From NCBI RefSeq assembly GCF_029945705.1, contig NZ_JAQSDC010000040.1:52246-116245 (forward strand): a stretch of DNA of 64,000 nucleotides. Direction: 5' to 3'. A program made the position numbers and the translations under genes. How positions within the stretch are numbered: position 1 is the first letter of the stretch; each line of letters opens with the position of its first letter. The notes beneath the pieces are model-generated. The model saw only the letters and a list, made by a program, of their open reading frames with translations. It made no database searches and was not told the origin of the DNA. This document shows, piece after piece, positions 29,015 to 38,455 of this stretch. Origin of the DNA: Methylotenera sp. Its GTDB lineage: Bacteria > Pseudomonadota > Gammaproteobacteria > Burkholderiales > Methylophilaceae.

Positions 29015-30631
29015 ATGTCTACACCCCGTGCGCGCATTGGTGATGGGGCAAAAACACAGCTATTACTTTTACTATGCGCGATTTGGATTGTGTTAGGTTT
29101 AGTTGGCCATGCACCTTGGAAACCGCTGGAGTCCACCAGCATCAATATTGTCAAAAATATTTTAGATGGCGGCAGCTTACTTTCACCCTTGGTCAGCGGT
29201 GAGTCTTTCCCTTCAACCCCGCCTCTTTACTACTTAAGCGCAGCCGCCAGCGCTAAATTATTAGCTCCACTACTTAGTATTCATGACGGCGCTAGGTTAT
29301 TTAATACCATTTGGCTTGCCATATTATTGTTAATGGTGGGGATGACTGGCCGCGAGTTATGGACACGCGGGGTCGGGCGCCACTCCACATTTATTATGAT
29401 AGGTACTATAGGTTTGATCATCAGCGCACATAGCTTGAGTGCCGAGATCGCAAACCTGACATGCTTGGCAACTGGCTTTTATGCATTAGCACTATCTAAA
29501 CGCCGCCCTTGGCGTGCAAGTGGCCTTTTGGGAGTTGCGCTTAGTATTGGATTTTTAAGTTTTGGTGTGATGCCTGTGCTTATTTTGGTAAGCACCTCGC
29601 TTACATTGCCTTTAATATTCAAAATTTGGCGCACAAAAAGTTTTGTAAAATTCTTGAGTCTAGCTATTCTCATCGCGACGCCCATGGTCTTAACTTGGAT
29701 TTTGTTACTGCAATATTACTATCCAACTATGCTAATGAGTTGGTGGAACTTTAACCTCAATAATTTTAATCAACTCAACCATCTGTATTTTTTGCGCATC
29801 TTAATTTGGTATGCTTGGCCTGCCTTACCATTTGCGCTATTAGGCTTATGGCGTTATCGCCAACAGTTACTCAGCAAACCTAAGTTTCAATTAATGACTA
29901 GTTTTTTCATTTGTAGTTTATTTTTCTTAGGTTTAGGTGCCAATTCTAAAGACATCAATGCGCTACCTTTACTTTTACCTCTCGTAGCCTTGGGTGCAGG
30001 CAGCGTGGAACATCTAAAACGAGGCGCAGCGGCGGCTTTAAATTGGTTTGGCGTGATGTTATTTGGTTTAATTGGTGTGCTAATTTGGCTAGGTTGGCTA
30101 GCTATGCTAACGGGCCATCCAGTCAAAATTAAAGAGCGTATGCAGTTCTTATCTGGTGCGTATGAAACTCACTTTAACTGGCTATCATTCCTTATCGCCC
30201 TAGCCATTACTCTCATATGGATGCTAGTTTGTATGCGTGCTAAACAAACTAATAAATCCACAGTGACTAATTGGGCGGTAGGCATGACTTTTGGTTGGGG
30301 TTTACTAATGACGCTTTGGCTACCGCTAATAGACTCCGCTAAAAGCTACCAAGCGGTATTTTTAAGTATGAATAAAATATTACCTAGCACCTATAATTGC
30401 ATGAACAGTCTAGATGTAGCGCAGCCACAGAGCCTATTGCTTAATTACTACACTGATATTCAATTGCAGCCATTTGAAACCACACAGCAATTAACTTGTG
30501 ATTTTTACTTATTACAAGACGTAAAAGGCATAGGGAGAATGCAACCTGGGCAGGAGTGGAAACAAGTTTGGGTAGGCAAACGCGCAGCTGATAGAAAAGA
30601 AGGGTTTAGATTATTTCAGCGCATAAAGTAG
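29015..30631 (+). CDS. ArnT-like membrane glycosyltransferase (GT39/GT83 type)
   Basis: About 538 aa, with roughly eleven membrane helices. The first periplasmic loop carries a DxxxDE-like position altered to KPLEST (about residue 37) and the SPPLYY-type element (STPPLYYLSAA), the pattern of polyprenyl-phosphate-sugar transferases such as ArnT/PMT. The chosen ATG has AAGG 4 nt upstream; an in-frame ATG at 28979 has no ribosome-binding site. The usual acidic pair is not obvious, so the sugar donor and acceptor (lipid A, protein or other glycan) are unknown. Monocistronic; converges with fdsD. Confidence 0.78.
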   Translation: MSTPRARIGDGAKTQLLLLLCAIWIVLGLVGHAPWKPLESTSINIVKNILDGGSLLSPLVSGESFPSTPPLYYLSAAASAKLLAPLLSIHDGARLFNTIWLAILLLMVGMTGRELWTRGVGRHSTFIMIGTIGLIISAHSLSAEIANLTCLATGFYALALSKRRPWRASGLLGVALSIGFLSFGVMPVLILVSTSLTLPLIFKIWRTKSFVKFLSLAILIATPMVLTWILLLQYYYPTMLMSWWNFNLNNFNQLNHLYFLRILIWYAWPALPFALLGLWRYRQQLLSKPKFQLMTSFFICSLFFLGLGANSKDINALPLLLPLVALGAGSVEHLKRGAAAALNWFGVMLFGLIGVLIWLGWLAMLTGHPVKIKERMQFLSGAYETHFNWLSFLIALAITLIWMLVCMRAKQTNKSTVTNWAVGMTFGWGLLMTLWLPLIDSAKSYQAVFLSMNKILPSTYNCMNSLDVAQPQSLLLNYYTDIQLQPFETTQQLTCDFYLLQDVKGIGRMQPGQEWKQVWVGKRAADRKEGFRLFQRIK

Positions 30632-30655
30632 CGTAACAGCAGCTACTCAAATTGT

Positions 30656-30874
30656 TCAAAGCATTAAATGTGCTTTGATTGCATTCTGCACTTGAGTGTG
30701 TATTCCAGTACCGCTTTGTTGATTAACATACTCAGCAATTTGTTTTCGCATGGACAATGCCCAAAACTTATTGATATGCTCTGCAATGTCTTTTTGAGCG
30801 TGGCTTTGGTTTGGATATGATTCGTAAAAATCACCAATTTGATTAGCCATTGAAATTAAGCGTTGAATATCCAT
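30656..30874 (-). CDS. fdsD: Formate dehydrogenase delta subunit
   Basis: 72-aa accessory subunit of the NAD-dependent molybdenum formate dehydrogenase. The sequence has the family pattern ISMANQIGDFYESYP near the start and HINKFWALSMRKQI in the middle. FdsD helps cofactor insertion or stability of FdsA. Last gene of the fdsGBA-fdsC-fdsD operon, 18 bp after fdhD. Confidence 0.93.
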   Translation of the reverse strand: MDIQRLISMANQIGDFYESYPNQSHAQKDIAEHINKFWALSMRKQIAEYVNQQSGTGIHTQVQNAIKAHLML

Positions 30875-30892
30875 TTTTACTTTTCTCTAATC

Positions 30893-31714
30893 TTACTCAT
30901 TCAAAATATTATCGGCATGGCTGTAAATAACATAACGACTTTCTCTTGCAAAACCAACGAGGGTTAAACCGCATTGCTCAGCCACTCGCACTGCTAAACC
31001 TGTAGGTGCAGAAACCGCGACTAACATACTCACGCCAGCGCTGGCGGTTTTTTGCACCATTTCAAAGCTTGCACGACTGGTAGTGATAATAAAACCAGCT
31101 CTATCAAGCTCGTGTTTTGCTAACGCGCCAACCAGTTTATCTAAGGCGTTATGCCTTCCAACATCTTCGCGCACCAAGCTCACCGTGCCATCAGACTGCA
31201 CATAAGCACTAGCATGGGTTGCACCCGTTTGCTGTTGCAACTTTTGCTGTGACTGTATTGCTTGCAAGCCAGTTACTATGGCTTTGCTACTAAACGTGCG
31301 CTGTGTTCTTAATAGCGCTGGATAACGCATGGCTTGTGCTAAATTTTCAGCTCCGCACAATCCACAGCCAGTTTTACCTGCCAAGGTACGACGTCGCTCT
31401 TTAAGCTGCATAAAACGTTCACTAGCAATTTCACAGTGTAATTCTATACCGTTACTTTGTACCCGCACTTCAATACCATACAACTCGCTAGCGCTCTGCA
31501 CGATACCTTCGCTAAGCGAAAAACCCAGTGCAAAATCCTCTAAATCCTGCGCAGTTGCCAACATCACCGCATGCGAAACGCCATTGTAAATTAGTGCTAC
31601 TGGTGTTTCTTCTGCCAAGCAATCTTGCGTTTTTACTACTTTACCGTTTTTCCATTGTGAAACACCTAACGTGCTTAATGGCACATCTGTAAGCAACTTA
31701 TGGCTAAAGCTCAA
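30893..31714 (-). CDS. fdhD: Formate dehydrogenase accessory sulfurtransferase FdhD/FdsC
   Basis: 273-aa chaperone that sulfurates the molybdenum cofactor and passes it to FdsA. The family CxxC is in GKTGCGLCGAENL (Cys117, Cys120). The start is TTG, overlapping the fdsA stop region by 11 nt, with no strong ribosome-binding site; translational coupling to fdsA is likely. Often called FdsC in this operon. Confidence 0.93.
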   Translation of the reverse strand: MSFSHKLLTDVPLSTLGVSQWKNGKVVKTQDCLAEETPVALIYNGVSHAVMLATAQDLEDFALGFSLSEGIVQSASELYGIEVRVQSNGIELHCEIASERFMQLKERRRTLAGKTGCGLCGAENLAQAMRYPALLRTQRTFSSKAIVTGLQAIQSQQKLQQQTGATHASAYVQSDGTVSLVREDVGRHNALDKLVGALAKHELDRAGFIITTSRASFEMVQKTASAGVSMLVAVSAPTGLAVRVAEQCGLTLVGFARESRYVIYSHADNILNE

Positions 31715-34610
31715 TTTTCGCAGCTTCTAGATCTCTATCTGCAAACGCTAATTGTGCTTCACTAAAGGTTTTGTAATGTTGCTGCCAGTCAGAAAGCTGA
31801 TTCACGCGTGTTACTTGTACAGCTGTTACCTTGAACTCAGGACAGTTCGTTGCCCAATCTGAGTTTTCTGTCGTAATCACGTTTGCACCAGATTCTGGAT
31901 GATGGAACGTGGTGTAAATCACACCAGGTTGCACGCGCTCGGTAATTTTTACACGTAATACAGTTTCCCCTGCACGACTCGCTATACCCACCCAATCACC
32001 TTCGTTAACGCCACGTTCTGCTGCATCATGCGGGTGAATTTCCACAATGTCTTCACTATGCCAAGCCACGTTTTTAGTACGACGTGTTTGTGCGCCTACG
32101 TTGTATTGGGAAAGAATACGACCCGTCGTTAAAATCAGTGGGAACTTAGGCGTTACTTTTTCAGTGGTCGCCACATATTGCGTCACGAAGAATTTACCTT
32201 TTCCTCGTACAAATTCGTCGATATGCATGGTTGGCGTACCAGTTGGCATCTCGTCGTTACATGGCCATTGAATGCTGCCTAATTCGTCTAGTTTTTGGAA
32301 GCTTACACCCTTAAATGTAGGCGTTAAGCTAGCCACTTCGTCCATAATTTCAGAGGCATGTTTATACTCCATTGGGTAGCCAAGTGCATTAGAGAACTTA
32401 GCCGTTACTTCCCAATCTTCCATACCATTCTTTGGTGTCATCACGCGGCGCACTGGTGAGATACGACGTTCTGCATTGGTAAACGTACCGCTCTTTTCTA
32501 AGAACGATGCCCCTGGGAAGAATACGTGCGCGAACATCGCGGTTTCATTCAAGAACAAATCTTGCACGATGACACATTCCATATTCTCTAACGCATGTGT
32601 TACGTGTTGAGTATTAGGGTCAGACTGCACAATATCTTCACCCACACAGTAAATCGCTTTAAAGCTGCCTTCTATCGCATTGTCTAGCATGTTAGGGATA
32701 CGTAAACCAGGATCATTACTTAATGGACGACCCCAAGCACTTTCAAATAAAGCCTGTGTCGCAACATCTGACACATGGCGATAACCTGGATACTCATGCG
32801 GCATAGAGCCCATATCGCAAGAACCTTGCACGTTATTTTGACCACGTAATGGATTAACGCCCACACCTTCACGGCCAATGTTAGCGGTCGCCATGGCTAA
32901 GTTTGCAATACCCATCACCATTGTAGAACCTTGGCTGTGCTCGGTAACGCCCAAACCATAATATATAGCTGCATTGCCGCCTGTGGCATATAGCCTTGCC
33001 GCTGCGCGTAATTCCTCAGCTGGCACGCCCATTGCCAAACCTAACACTTCAGGTGAGTTTTGTGGAAGTGCAACAAAATCGCGCCACTCTACAAATGAAT
33101 CCCACTCGCAACGTTCTTTAACAAATTCTTCATTAACCAAACCTTCAGTCACAATCACGTGGGCAATAGCGGAAATTAACGCTACGTTAGTACCTGGTTG
33201 CAATTTGAGATGATAATCTGCTTTAACGTGAGGAGAGTTCACCAAATCAATCGCACGCGGATCGGCAATAATCAGTTTTGCACCTTCGCGCAAACGACGT
33301 TTCATTTGTGAAGCAAATACTGGGTGACCGTCGGTAGGATTAGCACCAATCACAAAAATCACATCTGACTGCATCACAGAGTCAAAGGTTTGCGTACCCG
33401 CTGATTCACCTATTGTTTGTTTTAAACCATAGCCTGTTGGGCTGTGGCAAACGCGTGCGCAAGTATCAACGTTGTTTACGCCAAATACGGCACGTACTAA
33501 TTTCTGTACGACATAAACCTCTTCATTGGTACAGCGTGACGATGTAATCCCGCCCACAGAAGCTTTGCCATATTTGGCTTGAATACGAGTAATTTCACTA
33601 GCGGCATAACTAAATGCTTCATCCCAGCTCACTTGTTGCCATTCATCGTGAATACTCTTACGTATCATTGGTGTGGTAATGCGGTCTTTATGCGTCGCAT
33701 AACCCCAAGCAAAACGACCTTTTACGCATGAATGTCCGTGGTTTGCACCACCATTTTTATTAGGCACCATGCGAATAACTTCTTCGCCTTTCATTTCGGC
33801 ATCAAATGAACAACCAACACCACAATAAGCACAGGTTGTTGTTACGCTATGTTCAGGCACACCATGATCAATCACCGTTTTTTCAATCAATGTTGCCGTT
33901 GGGCAAGCTTGCACACAAGCACCACAAGACACACATTCTGAATTCATAAAATCAGTCACGCCTGCGGCTACTTTTGACTCAAAGCCACGACCTGAGATAG
34001 TTAACGCAAACGTACCTTGTGTTTCTTCACAAGCACGTACACAGCGTGAACAGACGATACATTTACTTGGATCAAAAGTGAAATAAGGATTGCTTTCATC
34101 TTTTTCGGCTTTTAGATGGTTTTCACCCTCATAACCATAACGCACTTCACGTAGCCCAACTGCGCCAGCCATATCTTGCAACTCACAATCACCATTAGTT
34201 GCGCAAGTTAAGCAATCCAACGGATGGTCTGAAATATAGAGTTCCATTGTACCGCGGCGAATATCAGCAAGCTTAGGCGTTTGCGTATGTACTTTTAAAC
34301 CTTCAGCCACAGGCGTAGTGCATGAAGCAGGATAGCCGCGACGTCCTTCAATCTCTACCACACACAAACGACATGAACCAAAAGGCTCCAAGCTATCTGT
34401 TGCACATAGTTTAGGCACGTTAACGCCCGCCATAATCGACGCACGCATAATTGACGTGCCTTCTGGAACGGTGATTTCTCTGTCATCAATCATTAACGTT
34501 ACTTGAACGTCTGAATTACTCGCAGGCGTGCCATAATCTAATTGATCATCGTAATTGGTGCGGCTATGTTCATGTTGATGATGTGTGTTGCTATATTTAA
34601 TGTCGTCCAT
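31704..34610 (-). CDS. fdsA: Formate dehydrogenase alpha subunit (Mo, Fe-S)
   Basis: 968-aa catalytic subunit oxidising formate to CO2. Order of domains: His-rich N-terminal extension (HHQHEH), NuoG-like [2Fe-2S] domain (Cys69, 80, 83, 97), two ferredoxin-type [4Fe-4S] sites (Cys184/187/190/194 and 226/229/232/236), a further [4Fe-4S] site at the start of the molybdopterin domain (Cys260/263/267/295), then the bis-MGD domain with catalytic Cys388-His389 in ARVCHSPTGYG. A cysteine rather than selenocysteine ligates Mo. GGAG lies 7 nt before the ATG. All iron-sulfur and catalytic residues are present. Confidence 0.97.
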   Translation of the reverse strand: MDDIKYSNTHHQHEHSRTNYDDQLDYGTPASNSDVQVTLMIDDREITVPEGTSIMRASIMAGVNVPKLCATDSLEPFGSCRLCVVEIEGRRGYPASCTTPVAEGLKVHTQTPKLADIRRGTMELYISDHPLDCLTCATNGDCELQDMAGAVGLREVRYGYEGENHLKAEKDESNPYFTFDPSKCIVCSRCVRACEETQGTFALTISGRGFESKVAAGVTDFMNSECVSCGACVQACPTATLIEKTVIDHGVPEHSVTTTCAYCGVGCSFDAEMKGEEVIRMVPNKNGGANHGHSCVKGRFAWGYATHKDRITTPMIRKSIHDEWQQVSWDEAFSYAASEITRIQAKYGKASVGGITSSRCTNEEVYVVQKLVRAVFGVNNVDTCARVCHSPTGYGLKQTIGESAGTQTFDSVMQSDVIFVIGANPTDGHPVFASQMKRRLREGAKLIIADPRAIDLVNSPHVKADYHLKLQPGTNVALISAIAHVIVTEGLVNEEFVKERCEWDSFVEWRDFVALPQNSPEVLGLAMGVPAEELRAAARLYATGGNAAIYYGLGVTEHSQGSTMVMGIANLAMATANIGREGVGVNPLRGQNNVQGSCDMGSMPHEYPGYRHVSDVATQALFESAWGRPLSNDPGLRIPNMLDNAIEGSFKAIYCVGEDIVQSDPNTQHVTHALENMECVIVQDLFLNETAMFAHVFFPGASFLEKSGTFTNAERRISPVRRVMTPKNGMEDWEVTAKFSNALGYPMEYKHASEIMDEVASLTPTFKGVSFQKLDELGSIQWPCNDEMPTGTPTMHIDEFVRGKGKFFVTQYVATTEKVTPKFPLILTTGRILSQYNVGAQTRRTKNVAWHSEDIVEIHPHDAAERGVNEGDWVGIASRAGETVLRVKITERVQPGVIYTTFHHPESGANVITTENSDWATNCPEFKVTAVQVTRVNQLSDWQQHYKTFSEAQLAFADRDLEAAKIEL

Positions 34611-34624
34611 TTTAATACTCCGAC

Positions 34625-36181
34625 CTACTTAGCTATTCCGAAATCTTCAGGGAAATGATTCATTGCGCTCAATACTGGATATGGCGTCATGCCACCCAAT
34701 GCACATAGAGAACCATTCAACATAGTGTCACTTAAATCGCGCACCAACTTAATATTCTTTACAGTGTCCGTGCCTGCGATAATTTTATCAATGACCTCAA
34801 CGCCACGGGTTGAACCTATGCGGCATGGTGTACATTTTCCGCATGACTCAATCGCGCAGAATTCAAATGCATAACGTGCCATTTTCGCCATATCGACCGT
34901 ATCATCAAAAGCGACGATACCGCCGTGGCCTAAAACTGCCCAAATATTATTGAATGCTTCGTAATCTAAGGGGGTATCGAATTGACTTTCTGGCAAAAAT
35001 GCACCTAAGGGCCCACCGACTTGCACTGCGCGAATCGGCTTACCTGTAGCTGAACCACCACCGTAATCATATAACAGCTCACGCAAGGTAATACCAAATG
35101 CAAGCTCAACCAACCCGCCATGCTTTAAATTACCAGCCAACTGAATAGGCAAAGTACCGCGTGAACGACCCATGCCATAATCCGCGTAATATTGTGCACC
35201 TTTATCTAAAATAATGGGCACAGTCGCAAGTGAAATGACATTATTAACAACAGTAGGTTTACCGAACAAACCTTCGATTGCTGGTAGTGGCGGTTTAAAT
35301 CGCACTAAGCCTCGCTTACCTTCCAAGCTCTCGAGTAATGAAGTTTCTTCACCACATACATAAGCACCAGCTGCGCGACGAACTTCTAAGTTAAAAGTAT
35401 GCGTTGAACCACAAATATTTTCGCCTAAATATCCAGCTGCCTCGGCCTTAACAATCGCCTCATTCAAAGCTTTCAGGGCATGTGGGTACTCACTACGCAA
35501 ATAAATATAGCCTTGGGTTGCGCCTACTGCTACACCCGCAATCGTCATGCCTTCAATCAGCACAAACGGGTCATCTTCCATAATCATACGATCTGAAAAT
35601 GTACCTGAATCGCCTTCATCCGCATTACATACAATGTATTTTTGGTCAGACTTACAACCTAATACGGTATTCCATTTAATGCCAGTTGGGAAAGCCGCGC
35701 CACCGCGACCACGCAGGCCTGAGTCTGTGACGGCTTTAACAATTTCAGCCCCTGATAGCGTAAGCGCTTTCTTGAGCCCTTTATAACCATCGTGCGCAAT
35801 ATAATCATCTAAAGAAACTGGGTCGGTAATGCCAACGCGCGCAAATGTTAGACGCTGTTGTTTTTTTAACCAATCAATCTCTTCGGTTAAACCTAAGCTC
35901 AAAGGGTGAGTCTTAGCCTGTAAGAAATCTGCGTCAAATAGTGAAGGGACGTCTTTGGCTTTAACGGGGCCATAAGCAACACGACCTTGCTCAGTTGCCA
36001 CCTCAACCATTGTTTCTAGCCAATAAAGGCCACGAGAGCCATTACGGATAATAGTTATTTCTAAACCGCGTTTTTTTGCTTCCTGAGCAATCGCAGCAGC
36101 CACCTTTTCAGCGCCCATTGAAAGCGCGCTAGAATCGCGAGGAATATATACTTTAGTACTGATATTAGGAGTTGTCATCAT
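34625..36181 (-). CDS. fdsB: Formate dehydrogenase beta subunit (NADH-binding)
   Basis: 518-aa NuoF-like flavoprotein that passes electrons to NAD+. N-terminal thioredoxin-like segment (about residues 8-110), then the Complex-I 51-kDa domain with GLRGRGGAAFPTGIKW for NADH and FMN (about 163-178), CNADEGDSGTF (about 193), and the [4Fe-4S] ligands ESCGKCTPCR (about 441-450). It directly follows fdsG (stop and start adjacent). FMN and Fe-S motifs are intact. Confidence 0.97.
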   Translation of the reverse strand: MMTTPNISTKVYIPRDSSALSMGAEKVAAAIAQEAKKRGLEITIIRNGSRGLYWLETMVEVATEQGRVAYGPVKAKDVPSLFDADFLQAKTHPLSLGLTEEIDWLKKQQRLTFARVGITDPVSLDDYIAHDGYKGLKKALTLSGAEIVKAVTDSGLRGRGGAAFPTGIKWNTVLGCKSDQKYIVCNADEGDSGTFSDRMIMEDDPFVLIEGMTIAGVAVGATQGYIYLRSEYPHALKALNEAIVKAEAAGYLGENICGSTHTFNLEVRRAAGAYVCGEETSLLESLEGKRGLVRFKPPLPAIEGLFGKPTVVNNVISLATVPIILDKGAQYYADYGMGRSRGTLPIQLAGNLKHGGLVELAFGITLRELLYDYGGGSATGKPIRAVQVGGPLGAFLPESQFDTPLDYEAFNNIWAVLGHGGIVAFDDTVDMAKMARYAFEFCAIESCGKCTPCRIGSTRGVEVIDKIIAGTDTVKNIKLVRDLSDTMLNGSLCALGGMTPYPVLSAMNHFPEDFGIAK

Positions 36182-36661
36182 TTAAGCCTTTGCCTCTGCA
36201 ATCAATGCATCTAAATCTTCAGCAGAAACACGACCATACACCTCTTCATCCATCATCACAGCAGGTGAAAGCGCACAATTACCTAAGCAGTACACGGCCT
36301 CGAGCGTAATCGCATCATCAGAAGTCGTTTGGTGATAATCCACATTCAAGCACTTTTTAGCATGTGCCTCCAATGCTTCAGAACCCATAGATTGGCAAGA
36401 TTCAGCACGACAAATTTGCATCACATGCCGACCTGGTTTGTGCGTACGAAAATGATGATAAAAAGTCACCACCCCATGAACCTCAGCCACAGATAAACTC
36501 AGCGCCCGACCAATCTGAGAATAAGAAGATTCTGGCACATATCCAATATTATCCTGAATGGCGTGCAATAGCGGCATGAGCGCACCCGGCATGTGCTGAT
36601 GCTCACTAATCAATGCGCCTAATTTGGCATCTAAATCTTGTTTTGATTGTAAATCTTGCAA
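36182..36661 (-). CDS. fdsG: Formate dehydrogenase gamma subunit
   Basis: 159-aa NuoE-like [2Fe-2S] subunit. Ligands are in [11 protein letters not shown] (about residues 83-93) and the later [11 protein letters not shown] (about 124-134). Start is TTG with GGAGAG 6 nt upstream. First gene of the formate dehydrogenase operon; divergent from moaA across 85 bp. Confidence 0.95.
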   Translation of the reverse strand: MQDLQSKQDLDAKLGALISEHQHMPGALMPLLHAIQDNIGYVPESSYSQIGRALSLSVAEVHGVVTFYHHFRTHKPGRHVMQICRAESCQSMGSEALEAHAKKCLNVDYHQTTSDDAITLEAVYCLGNCALSPAVMMDEEVYGRVSAEDLDALIAEAKA

Positions 36662-36685
36662 CTTATTCTCTCCAAAACATCTAAC

Positions 36686-36713
36686 ATTATATTCATATAC
36701 GCATTAGTATAAT
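36686..36713. promoter_or_regulatory. Overlapping divergent -10 boxes between fdsG and moaA
   Basis: In an 85-bp divergent gap there is TATAAT on the plus strand (36708-36713, toward moaA) and TATAAT on the minus strand (36686-36691, toward fdsG). Neither has a good -35 box, so an activator or extended contacts may be needed. Each -10 sits near the -35 position of the other, so the two promoters may compete. Confidence 0.45.
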
Positions 36714-36746
36714 ACACTTGTTAAATCGTTACCAATTCGACAAGCA

Positions 36747-37796
36747 ATGGCTAAAAAAGTGCTTAATTCATCAAAAATACTTACTCAACATCCGCAAAAA
36801 AAGCTGATAGACCAATTTGGTCGCACAGTAGATTACATTCGCCTATCTATTACTGATCGCTGCGATTTTCGTTGTGTCTATTGCATGTCAGAAGACATGA
36901 CATTTTTACCGCGCGATGAAGTATTAAGTCTTGAAGAGTGCGCGCGGCTCGTTAAAATATTTGTTGAGTTAGGCGTGAGCAAAGTACGTATTACAGGCGG
37001 TGAACCATTAGTACGTAAAAATGCCTTATGGCTTTTTGAAGAGGTTGGCAAACTTGAAGGGCTCAATGAGTTAGTACTCACTACCAACGGAAGCCAGCTA
37101 GAGAAGCAAGCCCAAGATTTAAAAAACGCAGGCGTGAAACGCATTAACATTAGTGTGGATAGCCTCAATGCAGAGCGCTTTAAGAAAATTACGCGCACTG
37201 GCGAGCTGGATAAAGTATTGCGCGGTATACAAGCAGCCAAACAAGCAGGCTTTGAAAATATCAAATTAAACACCGTACTCATGCGCGGTATGAATGATGA
37301 TGAAGCACTGTCATTGGTAAAATTTGCTATCGATGAAGCAATCGATATTTCATTCATTGAAGAAATGCCTTTAGGCGAAGTAGACCACACAAGAGAATCA
37401 ACATTTTGCAGCAATGAAGAAACTCTTAAAATACTCCAAAGTGAGTATCCACTTATCGCCAGCACAGAAACGACTGGCGGCCCAGCACGTTATTGGCGAG
37501 TGGCCGATAATAATGGTAAGTCCAACACCAAGATTGGCTTTATTTCACCACACAGCCATAACTTTTGCGAAAGCTGCAACCGCGTACGTATTACCTGCAA
37601 AGGCGAACTTTACTTATGTTTAGGTCAAGAAGATAAAGTTGATTTAATGCCGCTTTTACGTGCAAACCCAAATAATGACCAAGCGATTATCGACGCCATT
37701 CTAGCCAGCATGACAATCAAACCTAAAGGTCATGACTTTGATTTACGTCGAGCAGAACCTGCGGTGATAAGGTTTATGTCGCACACAGGCGGCTAG
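36747..37796 (+). CDS. moaA: GTP 3',8-cyclase MoaA
   Basis: Radical SAM enzyme (349 aa) for the first step of molybdopterin synthesis. N-terminal cluster CDFRCVYC (Cys39, 43, 46), ITGGEPLVR (about residues 90-98), and a C-terminal cluster region with CESCNRVRITCKGELYLC (about 274-291). It ends in the conserved HTGG, the GG tail needed for activity. Divergent from the molybdenum formate dehydrogenase operon, and first of moaA-mobA-moeA. Confidence 0.98.
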   Translation: MAKKVLNSSKILTQHPQKKLIDQFGRTVDYIRLSITDRCDFRCVYCMSEDMTFLPRDEVLSLEECARLVKIFVELGVSKVRITGGEPLVRKNALWLFEEVGKLEGLNELVLTTNGSQLEKQAQDLKNAGVKRINISVDSLNAERFKKITRTGELDKVLRGIQAAKQAGFENIKLNTVLMRGMNDDEALSLVKFAIDEAIDISFIEEMPLGEVDHTRESTFCSNEETLKILQSEYPLIASTETTGGPARYWRVADNNGKSNTKIGFISPHSHNFCESCNRVRITCKGELYLCLGQEDKVDLMPLLRANPNNDQAIIDAILASMTIKPKGHDFDLRRAEPAVIRFMSHTGG

Positions 37797-37832
37797 CTTT
37801 ACTTCAATAACGCATCTCCTAATTAAGTACAC

Positions 37833-38432
37833 ATGCCCATTTCAGCCATTATCCTTTCAGGCGGCCGCGCTACTCGTATGAATGGTGTAGACAAAGGCTT
37901 GGTACTTTTACAAAACAAGCCTCTCATTCAACACGTCATTGAACGCCTAACACCGCAAGTTGATGAAATACTCATCAATGCCAATCGAGAGCTTCCTTCC
38001 TACCAAGCTTTTGGATACTCCGTATTGCAAGATGAAGTGGAGGATTTTCTAGGGCCGTTAGCTGGATTTAGTTTGGGCCTGCAAAACGCCAAGCATGACT
38101 ATGTACTTACCGTACCTTGCGACTCGCCATTATTGCCAATTGATTTAGCACAACGCCTAATGGCAGCGCTAGTTGAACACAAGGCAGAGATTGCCGTAGC
38201 GACTAGTGACGGCAGCACTCATCCTGTATTTTGTTTGTGCAAAAAAACTACGCTGCCCTCTCTTACTGCTTATCTACAGCAAGGTGAGCGCCGCGTGAGC
38301 GCTTGGCAAAAAATCCAACAATACATTGAAGTTGATTTTAGTGATTGCAACGAAGCCTTTACGAACCTAAATACGCTTGAAGATTTAGCGGCATTAGAAC
38401 TAAAATTGAGTGAAATTAATTATTCAAAATGA
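37833..38432 (+). CDS. mobA: Molybdenum cofactor guanylyltransferase MobA
   Basis: 199-aa nucleotidyltransferase that attaches GMP to molybdopterin, giving the MGD cofactor needed by bis-MGD enzymes such as FdsA. Signature LSGGRATRMNGVDKGL (residues 8-23), and VPCDSPLLP (about 91-99) for metal binding. It lies 36 bp after moaA and 23 bp before moeA. Confidence 0.97.
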   Translation: MPISAIILSGGRATRMNGVDKGLVLLQNKPLIQHVIERLTPQVDEILINANRELPSYQAFGYSVLQDEVEDFLGPLAGFSLGLQNAKHDYVLTVPCDSPLLPIDLAQRLMAALVEHKAEIAVATSDGSTHPVFCLCKKTTLPSLTAYLQQGERRVSAWQKIQQYIEVDFSDCNEAFTNLNTLEDLAALELKLSEINYSK

Positions 38433-38455
38433 ACTTTAAAAATGAGCTTTAAAAA

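Noticed and set aside
36878..37465. Minus-strand reading frame of 195 codons inside moaA
   Set aside because: Antisense to a well-supported radical SAM enzyme; Ser-rich shadow composition.
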